A DNA stretch of 15,244 bases, from NCBI GenBank assembly GCA_013153345.1, contig JAADEQ010000059.1, positions 1 to 15,244 of the forward strand, given 5' to 3'. Below, piece by piece: positions 1 through 5,191 of this stretch (its first letter is position 1; each line of letters begins with the position of its first letter). This stretch comes from Campylobacterota bacterium. Lineage in GTDB: Bacteria; Campylobacterota; Campylobacteria; Campylobacterales; Sulfurovaceae. Under the pieces are notes generated by a model. The model saw nothing but the letters and a program-made list of their open reading frames with translations, had not been told where the DNA came from and did no database searches. The position numbers and the translations under genes are program-made.

Positions 1-1
1 T

Positions 2-1039
2 TTTAAAGATACTACCAAAGATGATAATGATGAGACAATTCAGATTGCCCCAAAGCTCCATTTTCATATGCCACTGCAAAATTTAATATATAATAATTTT
101 TCATATAGCTTTGATACTTCATTAACAAACTATACTAGAGATAGTGGTACAAAGGCTTTAAAGATAAAGAGTAAGCTCCCTTTAAATATGCATTTCTCTT
201 TATTTGGGGGATTTTTAAATCTAAATATCTCTCCAGAATTGGATATGACAGGGTATGATTTTTATAATGTTCCAATAGACCAAAAAAAGTATAGCTCTAT
301 TGTGGCCAATTCAAATATTGAGTTATCTTCAGAGCTTGTTAAGAAGTATGAGAGTGGTTTGCATATTGCCTTTTTTAGTGCAGCTTTTACTAAAAGTACT
401 ATATTGTCTGAAGAGTGGATGGAGTATGAAGAGATTCCAGAGGATTTAAAGATAAATTTTGTAGATGATATTCCATTTGAGTCAAAGATTACCTTTAGGA
501 CCCATCAATATTGGAATAGTAAAGATTTAAATATTAATTATATTTTGGAGAGCCACTACTATCCAAGTGAGAATAAGTTTAGAGATTTAGACCAAGAGAT
601 TGATTTAAAATATAAAAATTTCTCATTCTACTCCAAGATTGGATATTCATTTATTCATAAGCAAACTACTGATATATATAATACTATAGGGTTTAATACT
701 AATAAATATGGATTTTCGCTTGGTTATCTTTGGAAGAAAGATTATCTTAGCTTGGAGACCATATCAAAAGAGCTTAGTTGGAAGGGTTATTATAACTACT
801 CATCAGATTTGAAGTTTAATGGTAAAGTGGCTTATGATTTAAAGGAGAAGGGGTTAAAGAATTGGGAGAGTGGGATATTTTATAGAAGAAAATGTTGGAG
901 TATAAACTTTGCAGTGGGGCAAAATATTACCCCAGTAATTAAAGAGGATGGAGATAGGGGCTCTATTAAGAATAATTATGTAAAATTGTATCTTACAATC
1001 TTACCTTTTGGATTTGGGATTAAGAATAATGGAGATTAA
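2..1039 (+). CDS. lptD: LPS-assembly protein LptD, C-terminal part (5' end outside window)
   Basis: The reading frame is open from the first complete codon at base 2, with no stop before 1037-1039, so the gene begins outside the window. The visible ~345 residues are rich in alternating aromatic/polar beta-strand patterns (for example YNNFSYSFDTSL near the left end), as in the C-terminal half of an outer-membrane beta-barrel. The run QIAPKLHFHMPLQN followed by repeated strands fits LptD, which with LptE inserts lipopolysaccharide into the outer leaflet of the outer membrane. The family is inferred from these patterns; the N-terminal OstA/jellyroll domain, which would settle it, is not visible. 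The ATG at 68 is internal to the barrel and is not a credible start. The stop overlaps the next gene by 11 bases, so the two are probably cotranscribed. Confidence 0.75.
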   Translation, partial: FKDTTKDDNDETIQIAPKLHFHMPLQNLIYNNFSYSFDTSLTNYTRDSGTKALKIKSKLPLNMHFSLFGGFLNLNISPELDMTGYDFYNVPIDQKKYSSIVANSNIELSSELVKKYESGLHIAFFSAAFTKSTILSEEWMEYEEIPEDLKINFVDDIPFESKITFRTHQYWNSKDLNINYILESHYYPSENKFRDLDQEIDLKYKNFSFYSKIGYSFIHKQTTDIYNTIGFNTNKYGFSLGYLWKKDYLSLETISKELSWKGYYNYSSDLKFNGKVAYDLKEKGLKNWESGIFYRRKCWSINFAVGQNITPVIKEDGDRGSIKNNYVKLYLTILPFGFGIKNNGD

Positions 1040-1283
1040 AGAGGCATTAGAGATTTTGGAGCTTCCCCCATTTATTACTAAAGATGACATAAAAGTTCAA
1101 TATAAAAAGCTGGTAAAGAGATACCATCCAGATATTGCCAAAGATAGTAGTAAAATAGTTTTAGTTAATGAAGCATATAAGACCTTAATGAGCTATATTG
1201 AGAATTATAAATACTCATTTGATGATGAGGAGATTAATAGGCAGCTTCCAACAATTTCACACAATAAAAAATTTAAGCTTTAA
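1029..1283 (+). CDS. Small J-domain (DnaJ-like, type III) protein
   Basis: This 84-residue protein consists of little more than a J domain. Residues 4-12 form helix I, residues 18-31 (KDDIKVQYKKLVKR) helix II, His33-Pro34-Asp35 is the invariant loop that stimulates DnaK ATPase, and VNEAYKTLM is helix III. There is no Gly/Phe region, zinc finger or substrate-binding domain. The chosen ATG at 1029 starts directly at the J domain and overlaps the lptD stop by 11 bases; a TTG at 1008 would add seven residues from lptD-coding sequence and is less likely. There is no strong ribosome binding site, so translation may be coupled to lptD. It presumably recruits Hsp70 to a specific site or client, but the client cannot be read from the sequence. 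The C-terminal 25 residues are polar and unremarkable. Confidence 0.75.
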   Translation: MEIKEALEILELPPFITKDDIKVQYKKLVKRYHPDIAKDSSKIVLVNEAYKTLMSYIENYKYSFDDEEINRQLPTISHNKKFKL

Positions 1284-1329
1284 TTTAGATTTTTTCTCTT
1301 TTTTCATAAAGCATAAAAAAATTATTGGA

Positions 1330-1335
1330 TAAAAT
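1330..1335 (+). promoter_or_regulatory. Candidate -10 element for pnp
   Basis: TAAAAT at 1330-1335 is the best -10 match in the gap before pnp. No convincing -35 is visible, which is usual for Campylobacterota sigma-70 promoters. A start near 1342 would give a leader of about 60 nt containing the hairpin at 1349-1388. Confidence 0.35.
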
Positions 1336-1348
1336 TACAAATTACAAA

Positions 1349-1388
1349 AGATATTTTTAAATTTTTCTCCTAAGATTTAGAAATATTT
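1349..1388 (+). promoter_or_regulatory. Leader hairpin just upstream of pnp ribosome binding site
   Basis: Bases 1349-1362 (AGATATTTTTAAAT) pair over 14 positions with 1375-1388 (ATTTAGAAATATTT), with two G-U wobbles and no mismatch, around a 12-base loop. The loop contains TCCT (1368-1371), which could pair with AGGA (1394-1397) of the pnp ribosome binding site TAAGGA. There is no T-run, so it is not a terminator. In E. coli, pnp is autoregulated through a leader stem-loop cut by RNase III; a similar role here is inference. Confidence 0.45.
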
Positions 1389-1403
1389 TATTAAGGAATA
1401 GAT

Positions 1404-3293
1404 ATGAGTGATATCGTCAAAATTGATGTGAACAATTTAAGTGAGAGTTATGAGTTTAATAAGGTGGCAAGACAGGCTGATGGGGCTGTGCTTTATAGAC
1501 AAGGAAAAGCAGTATTATTAGCTGCAGTAGTAATTGATAAAGAGAGCTCAACAGAAGACTTTTTGCCTTTAACGGTTCAATATATTGAAAAATCTTATGC
1601 TGCAGCAAAGATTCCAGGAGGATTTGTAAAAAGAGAGTCAAAGCCAGGAGATTTTGAGACTCTAACAGCTAGAATTGTAGATAGGGCTCTGCGACCTTTG
1701 TTTCCTAAAGATTTTGCAAATGGGGTTGTAATTACTATTATGGTTTTAAGTAGTGATGAGAATGTAGATTTTCAAATAGCAGCTTTACATGCGGCAAATG
1801 CAGCATTGATTGTATCAAATCTTCCTACTCAAAAATCGATTGCTGGAGTTAGAGTAGCAAAGATTGATGGAGAGATTGTAATTAATCCTAAATTAAAAGA
1901 TTTAAATAGAAGCACTCTTGATTTATTAGTAGTTGGTAGTGGCAAAGATATTGCAATGATTGAGATGAGAGTCCAATCAACTAAAAATGAGGATGAGTTT
2001 AGGGTAAATGAGATTGATAATAAAGAATTAGTATCAATTATTGAATCAGTTATTCCAAAGATTGATGAGGCTTCTAAAAGATATTTTGAGGGATTTATAC
2101 CTTATAAATCAAAAAATATAATTGAGGTCTCTTATAAAGAGATTCCTAAGGAGCTGATTGATTTTATCTCTTCTTATTATAATGATGAGATAAATAGAGC
2201 AATTGCTGCAATGAGCAAAAGTGAGAGGATGGATGAGTTAGAGAATATTTTGATTGAGATTAAATATGAGATTGAGGCTAAAGGTTTGGGGTATGAAGAG
2301 GATATTGTTAAGTTAGCTTTTAATCAAATTATAAAAAATAAAGTAAGAGCATTGCTTCTTGAGGGTAAAAGGTTGGATGGAAGAGCGTTTGATGAGGTTA
2401 GACCAATATGGATAGAGACTAATCTTTTGCCTTCAGTGCATGGCTCAACACTATTTACTAGAGGAGAGACCCAAGCTTTAGTTACTGGAACCTTGGGAGA
2501 TAAAAAAGATGCTCAGATGTATGAGCTATTAACTAGTAATATTGCCCAAAATGAGAACTTTATGGTTCATTATAACTTTCCTCCATTTTGTGTTGGAGAG
2601 GCAAAGCCAATAGGAGCTCCTAGTAGAAGAGAGCTTGGGCATGGAAATTTGGCAAAGAGAGCTTTGGAGCCAACTTTAAATTTAGATAGCAATCAAACAA
2701 TAAGACTTGTTTCAGAGATTTTAGAGAGTAATGGCTCCTCTTCAATGGCAACAGTTTGTGGAGGTAGCTTAACTCTTTATTGTATGAATGTAGATGTTAA
2801 GAAGTTATGTGCTGGGGTTGCTATGGGAGTAATTGTTAAAGATAATAGTAATTATGCTATCTTAACAGATATTGTTGGAGCAGAGGACCACTATGGTGAT
2901 ATGGATTTTAAAGTGGCTGGAACAAAAGATGGTCTAACAGCGCTGCAGCTTGATATAAAACTAGATGGGTTAAATATTAATATTTTAGATGAGGCTTTAA
3001 CTCAAGCTAGAAAAGCCTTAGATTATATATTAGATATAATGGAAGAAGCCAGAAAAAATATTGTTCCAAGTGCAGCACTTCCTACTACAATGGAGTTTAA
3101 AGTTACTCAAGGTGATATTCCAGTTATTATTGGAAAGGGTGGTAGCACCATAAAAAGTATTATAGAGAGATTTGGAGTCTCAATTGATATAGATAGAGAT
3201 AAGGGGGTAGTAAAGCTAAGTGGGGAGTCAATTGAGAAGCTTAAAGAGACTAAAGAGCATATTATTGAATTAATAAAAAACTTTATTAGGTAG
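1404..3293 (+). CDS. pnp: Polyribonucleotide nucleotidyltransferase (PNPase) lacking the S1 domain
   Basis: PNPase is a phosphorolytic 3'-5' exoribonuclease that forms trimers and degrades mRNA in the cytoplasm. The 629 residues contain the first RNase PH domain (about 1-140), an all-helical linker, the second, catalytic RNase PH domain (about 322-555) and a KH RNA-binding domain (about 566-625). Diagnostic motifs are FFTRGETQ-like FTRGETQ (352-358), RRELGHG (408-414), NGSSSMA (443-449) and DHYGDMDF with Asp495 and Asp501 matching the catalytic aspartates. The KH GxxG loop is GKGG (577-580). The protein stops four residues after the KH domain, whereas the usual ~690-720-residue enzyme continues into an S1 domain. 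No S1 coding sequence follows in any frame before the convergent gene. Start: ATG with TAAGGA at 1392-1397, 6 bases upstream. Confidence 0.97.
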   Translation: MSDIVKIDVNNLSESYEFNKVARQADGAVLYRQGKAVLLAAVVIDKESSTEDFLPLTVQYIEKSYAAAKIPGGFVKRESKPGDFETLTARIVDRALRPLFPKDFANGVVITIMVLSSDENVDFQIAALHAANAALIVSNLPTQKSIAGVRVAKIDGEIVINPKLKDLNRSTLDLLVVGSGKDIAMIEMRVQSTKNEDEFRVNEIDNKELVSIIESVIPKIDEASKRYFEGFIPYKSKNIIEVSYKEIPKELIDFISSYYNDEINRAIAAMSKSERMDELENILIEIKYEIEAKGLGYEEDIVKLAFNQIIKNKVRALLLEGKRLDGRAFDEVRPIWIETNLLPSVHGSTLFTRGETQALVTGTLGDKKDAQMYELLTSNIAQNENFMVHYNFPPFCVGEAKPIGAPSRRELGHGNLAKRALEPTLNLDSNQTIRLVSEILESNGSSSMATVCGGSLTLYCMNVDVKKLCAGVAMGVIVKDNSNYAILTDIVGAEDHYGDMDFKVAGTKDGLTALQLDIKLDGLNINILDEALTQARKALDYILDIMEEARKNIVPSAALPTTMEFKVTQGDIPVIIGKGGSTIKSIIERFGVSIDIDRDKGVVKLSGESIEKLKETKEHIIELIKNFIR

Positions 3294-3304
3294 TTTTTAC
3301 CTAA
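3286..3304 (-). terminator. Possible hairpin spanning the two convergent stop codons
   Basis: TTAGGTA (3286-3292) and TACCTAA (3298-3304) form a 7-bp stem with a 5-base loop covering the stop codons of pnp and the convergent transpeptidase gene. On the minus strand a T6 run follows four bases after the stem, so it may help end the transpeptidase transcript. On the plus strand there is no T-run. Weak candidate. Confidence 0.3.
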
Positions 3305-3848
3305 ATCCAAATAGGATTAAATCATCTTTTGCAAATGGCATATATGATTTTCTTGTAATTACAATTTTGGTATCTCCCACCTTTGCCCAGTGGTAAATTA
3401 CTGGAATATCTTTTGGGGCAATATGGATACATCCATGGGACATCCAGTTGATACTTCCCATATGTAAAGCGTGCCCTCTATTAGTAAAGAATATACTAAA
3501 GTCCATATTATTTACGCCATTTTCTTCTGGATATGCACTTGACATATGGTATCTTTTTTTTCTAAGAACCGTATATATCCCACTTGGAGTCTTATAGTCA
3601 TCAGCTCCTGAAGTAATAACTCCTGTCCACCATACCACTCCATCTCTATCAACTGCATAAAATCTTCCATCACTTCCTGGTTCTCTAACTGAGACCACAA
3701 TAAACTCTTGACCCTTTAGGTCAACCTCTTTAATTAAATTACCATTATCATCTAGCACTTTAAACTTTGTTTTGCTAACTGGTACAATCACTTTACCATA
3801 AGAAAATGAGAATATAAATAAAAAAATTAATATTAAAACTCTCTTCAT
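3297..3848 (-). CDS. Secreted L,D-transpeptidase (YkuD-fold) family protein
   Basis: The 183-residue product starts with a signal peptide (MKRVLILIFLFIFSFSYG, cleavage near residue 18), so it should act in the periplasm. The remainder carries YkuD/ErfK hallmarks: KTPSGIYTV (86-94) and His129 followed by SHGCIH (137-142), where Cys140 would be the nucleophile that attacks meso-diaminopimelate in peptidoglycan stem peptides. The usual motif is SHGC(I/V)(R/N); here the last position is His142. Family members make 3-3 cross-links, attach proteins or trim peptides; which of these applies cannot be said. At 183 residues it is a single domain without a LysM or peptidoglycan-binding module, and much smaller than the Csd6/Pgp2 carboxypeptidases of Helicobacter and Campylobacter. 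It converges on pnp with three bases between stops. The ribosome binding site is weak (GGAACG). Confidence 0.85.
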   Translation of the reverse strand: MKRVLILIFLFIFSFSYGKVIVPVSKTKFKVLDDNGNLIKEVDLKGQEFIVVSVREPGSDGRFYAVDRDGVVWWTGVITSGADDYKTPSGIYTVLRKKRYHMSSAYPEENGVNNMDFSIFFTNRGHALHMGSINWMSHGCIHIAPKDIPVIYHWAKVGDTKIVITRKSYMPFAKDDLILFGFR

Positions 3849-3881
3849 TTTTTCGTTCCATTTAAGTGGTTTTGGTAATAG

Positions 3882-3910
3882 ATTGTAGCAAAAAAAATTT
3901 AATTTTTCAA
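3882..3910 (-). promoter_or_regulatory. Promoter of the L,D-transpeptidase gene
   Basis: Reading the minus strand, TTGAAA (3910-3905) is followed after 17 bases by TACAAT (3887-3882), which is preceded by TGC as an extended -10. The -35 abuts the oppositely oriented -35 of the atpE promoter. The predicted leader is about 28 nt. Confidence 0.65.
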
Positions 3911-3938
3911 TTGAAATTAACTAAAGTTTGAGTATAAT
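3911..3938 (+). promoter_or_regulatory. Strong sigma-70 promoter of atpE
   Basis: TTGAAA (3911-3916), a 16-base spacer and a perfect TATAAT (3933-3938) form the best promoter in the window, fitting a gene that must be highly expressed. The start site should fall near 3944-3946, at the first base of the leader stem described next. Confidence 0.75.
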
Positions 3939-3944
3939 TTTGCA

Positions 3945-3988
3945 CCTTAGATGATAAGTAGGGATACGCAAGCCGAACGGGTCTAAGG
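3945..3988 (+). ncRNA. Structured, GC-rich leader element of atpE, class unknown
   Basis: CCTTAGA (3945-3951) pairs perfectly with TCTAAGG (3982-3988), enclosing 30 bases that include GGGATACGCAAGCC and AACGGG. The enclosed 3' half is far richer in G+C than the surrounding AT-rich DNA and uses triplets (ACG, CGG, GCC) rare in the neighbouring genes, so it looks like conserved RNA rather than spacer. The predicted transcript would start right at the 5' strand of the stem. It could be a stabilising 5' hairpin, a protein-binding site or a ligand-binding leader. The stretch also reads as an 11-codon ORF from ATG 3951 to TAA 3986. I do not recognise a named family. Confidence 0.5.
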
Positions 3989-4016
3989 AGAGAAAAAATT
4001 AAATAAAGGATTGGGA

Positions 4017-4328
4017 ATGAAGAAGTTTTTCTTACTATTTTTAGCGCTTGGTGCTTTTGCTTTTGCTGGTGAAGCTGGCGGAGAAGATATGATTAAAGCA
4101 TACTCAGTAGTAGCAGCTGGAGTTGGTCTTGGACTTGCAGCACTTGGTGGAGCTATTGGTATGGGTCATACTGCAGCAGCTACAATTGCAGGAACTGCAA
4201 GAAATCCAGGTCTTGGTAGTAAATTAATGACTACAATGTTTATTGCACTAGCAATGATTGAGGCGCAAGTTATCTATACATTAGTTATTGCTCTAATTGC
4301 ACTATACTCAAATCCTTTCTTAGGATAA
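4017..4328 (+). CDS. atpE: F0F1 ATP synthase subunit c
   Basis: This membrane subunit forms the rotating c-ring that carries protons through F0. The 103 residues comprise a signal-like hydrophobic N-terminus (1-18, ending AFAFAG), helix 1 with the glycine-rich GVGLGLAALGGAIGMG (35-50), the cytoplasmic loop Arg62-Asn63-Pro64 that contacts F1, and helix 2 with the ion-carrying Glu82. The Na+-type signature (a Gln in helix 1 and Glu-Ser in helix 2) is absent: Met and Glu-Ala stand there, suggesting proton coupling. The start is ATG 4017 with AAAGGA (4005-4010) six bases upstream; a TTG at 4011 would add only Met-Gly. The gene stands alone between its own promoter and terminator, away from the other atp genes, as in other Campylobacterota. 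Confidence 0.95.
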   Translation: MKKFFLLFLALGAFAFAGEAGGEDMIKAYSVVAAGVGLGLAALGGAIGMGHTAAATIAGTARNPGLGSKLMTTMFIALAMIEAQVIYTLVIALIALYSNPFLG

Positions 4329-4353
4329 AAATAGGCTCTTTGGCCTATTTTTT
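4328..4353 (+). terminator. Rho-independent terminator of atpE
   Basis: AAAATAGGC (4328-4336) and GCCTATTTT (4343-4351) form a perfect 9-bp stem with loop TCTTTG, followed by T residues to 4353. The stem begins at the last base of the atpE stop codon. The tRNA-Leu gene starts at 4356, so the hairpin may allow partial read-through or serve as a processing boundary. Confidence 0.85.
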
Positions 4354-4355
4354 AG

Positions 4356-4440
4356 GCGCTGGTGGCGGAATTGGTAGACGCGTACGGTTGAGGGCCGTAT
4401 GAGGCAACTCGTGAGGGTTCAAGTCCCTCCCAGCGCACCA
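4356..4440 (+). tRNA. tRNA-Leu (anticodon GAG)
   Basis: The acceptor strands GCGCTGG (4356-4362) and CCAGCGC (4431-4437 with discriminator A next) pair fully, and CCA is encoded at 4438-4440. The anticodon stem TACGG/CCGTA encloses the loop TTGAGGG, giving anticodon GAG, which reads CUC and CUU. A long class II variable arm (GAG-GCAA-CTC) and the T-arm GGGTTCAAGTCCC confirm leucine. No promoter can lie between it and the atpE terminator two bases upstream; it probably depends on read-through from atpE or an internal promoter. Confidence 0.95.
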
Positions 4441-4722
4441 TTATTTGCTTTCCATTTTCCATATATTCGCGATTTTAAAAATAACTCCACTATTTTAAAT
4501 TTAACTATCTTTATTCTCTATTAAATAATTTTATTAATATCTTCTAAAGCTGGACAACTCTATTATTTAAAATCATCTCAAAAACTAGTCTCTTATATTA
4601 ATTCTTGCTTACTTTGACTCCCTTTAAATAAAATAGTTATTTTGTTACCTCCTAATATTAGCTTGGCTATTAATGTTTAATTTGTGGGGGCTAAAAAAGT
4701 GTTAATATCTCTTTGGTTATTT

Positions 4723-4739
4723 TTAATAATGATTATTAA
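4723..4739. promoter_or_regulatory. 17-bp palindrome, possible operator (Fur-like)
   Basis: TTAATAAT and ATTATTAA flank a central G as a perfect inverted repeat. The core AATAATGATTATTA resembles the A/T-rich palindromes bound by Fur-family repressors, but such sequences also arise by chance in AT-rich spacers. It lies about 100 bases upstream of the HU -10 element, too far for simple promoter occlusion. Confidence 0.35.
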
Positions 4740-4742
4740 TTT

Positions 4743-4809
4743 GCCAAAAAAGTTGCTATCTTATAGACAATATGGACTACTTTTATACATTTTTTTATAC
4801 TTTTTTGGC
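4743..4809. repeat. 11-bp inverted repeat with 45-base spacer upstream of HU
   Basis: GCCAAAAAAGT (4743-4753) and ACTTTTTTGGC (4799-4809) are perfect reverse complements. A related unit, GCTAAAAAAGT, sits at 4690-4700 in the same orientation as the left arm. The spacer contains no hairpin of note. As RNA it would form an 11-bp stem with a large loop; as DNA the A-tracts would bend the region and could be a paired protein site. Confidence 0.5.
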
Positions 4810-4840
4810 TAAAAATCAACTCTATATAAGATTGGTTACT

Positions 4841-4846
4841 TATAAT
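4841..4846 (+). promoter_or_regulatory. -10 element of the HU gene
   Basis: A perfect TATAAT lies 35 bases upstream of the HU start codon; no -35 match is seen at the right distance. The expected leader is about 28 nt with AAGGA at 4869-4873. Confidence 0.6.
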
Positions 4847-4880
4847 TAAAATATATTAAAACCATTTTAAGGATGAATAT

Positions 4881-5165
4881 ATGACAAAAGCTGAATTTGT
4901 TGAATTAATGAAAGAGAAAGGTAATTTTCCTAGCAAAGCTGCAGCGGAAAATGCCTTAAAAGCTTTTTTAGATAGTATAACAGAAGTTTTATCAAAAGGG
5001 GATAGTGTAACATTTGTGGGATTTGGAACCTTTAGTGCAGTAGATGTTCCAGAAAAGAGAGGAAAAGTGCCAGGTAGTAATAAAGAGTATTTAAAGCCTG
5101 CTCATAAGGCTCCAAAATTTAAGCCTGGAAAACTACTAAAAGAGGCAGTTGCAGCTGGAAAGTAG
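4881..5165 (+). CDS. hup: DNA-binding protein HU
   Basis: The 94-residue product is a full-length HU/IHF-fold protein: N-terminal helix-turn-helix dimer body (1-40), the signature VTFVGFGTFSAV (43-54), a basic beta-arm (58-75) and the C-terminal KPGKLLKEAV helix. Dimers bind and bend DNA with little sequence preference and package the nucleoid. The arm tip reads GKVPGSNKEY rather than the common GRNPQTGKEI; Pro64 keeps the position of the intercalating proline, but the Asn before it and the Thr-Gly after it are changed. ATG 4881 has AAGGA seven bases upstream. It is monocistronic, with its own promoter and a terminator right after the stop. Confidence 0.95.
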   Translation: MTKAEFVELMKEKGNFPSKAAAENALKAFLDSITEVLSKGDSVTFVGFGTFSAVDVPEKRGKVPGSNKEYLKPAHKAPKFKPGKLLKEAVAAGK

Positions 5166-5170
5166 GTAAT

Positions 5171-5191
5171 ATAGCCTTTTTGGGCTATTTT
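5171..5191 (+). terminator. Rho-independent terminator of the HU gene
   Basis: ATAGCC (5171-5176) pairs with GGCTAT (5183-5188) around TTTTTG, followed by TTTT. The convergent dnaJ stop codon (5185-5187) lies inside the right arm, so both genes may share the hairpin, though the minus-strand side lacks a T-run. Confidence 0.7.

Larger units (their letters stand above)
4441..4880. other. 440-base gene-free region between tRNA-Leu and HU
   Basis: No ORF of convincing length or composition is visible on either strand, and the base composition is more AT-rich than in the genes. It contains a 17-bp palindrome (4723-4739), an 11-bp inverted repeat (4743-4753 with 4799-4809), a near-copy of that repeat unit at 4690-4700, and the HU promoter. 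The first 180 bases show nothing I can name. An unannotated small RNA is possible. Confidence 0.5.

Noticed and set aside
68..70. ATG as true start of the lptD-like gene
   Set aside because: The frame stays open to the window edge and the residues upstream continue the same beta-barrel pattern.
1456..1641. Minus-strand ORF inside pnp; likewise 3107-3310, 3512-3700, 5629-5931, 9553-9741, 11335-11562 and 13191-13442
   Set aside because: All lie within well-supported genes in another frame, have no recognisable domain and unlikely composition.
3951..3986. 11-codon leader ORF (MISRDTQAERV) before atpE
   Set aside because: It begins only a few bases after the predicted transcription start, has no ribosome binding site and uses codons rare in this genome. 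The paired flanks suggest structured RNA, so it was not called as a gene.
3945..3988. c-di-GMP (GEMM-I) riboswitch
   Set aside because: Only the 3' strand resembles the motif, with insertions; the conserved GGCAAACC strand and tetraloop stem are absent.
4356..4440. Integration site with a mobile element downstream of tRNA-Leu
   Set aside because: No integrase gene, no repeat of the tRNA 3' end and no foreign-looking gene is visible in the 440 bases that follow.
5171..5191. Fully bidirectional terminator shared by HU and dnaJ
   Set aside because: The minus-strand side has no T-run after the stem, so only the HU direction is supported.
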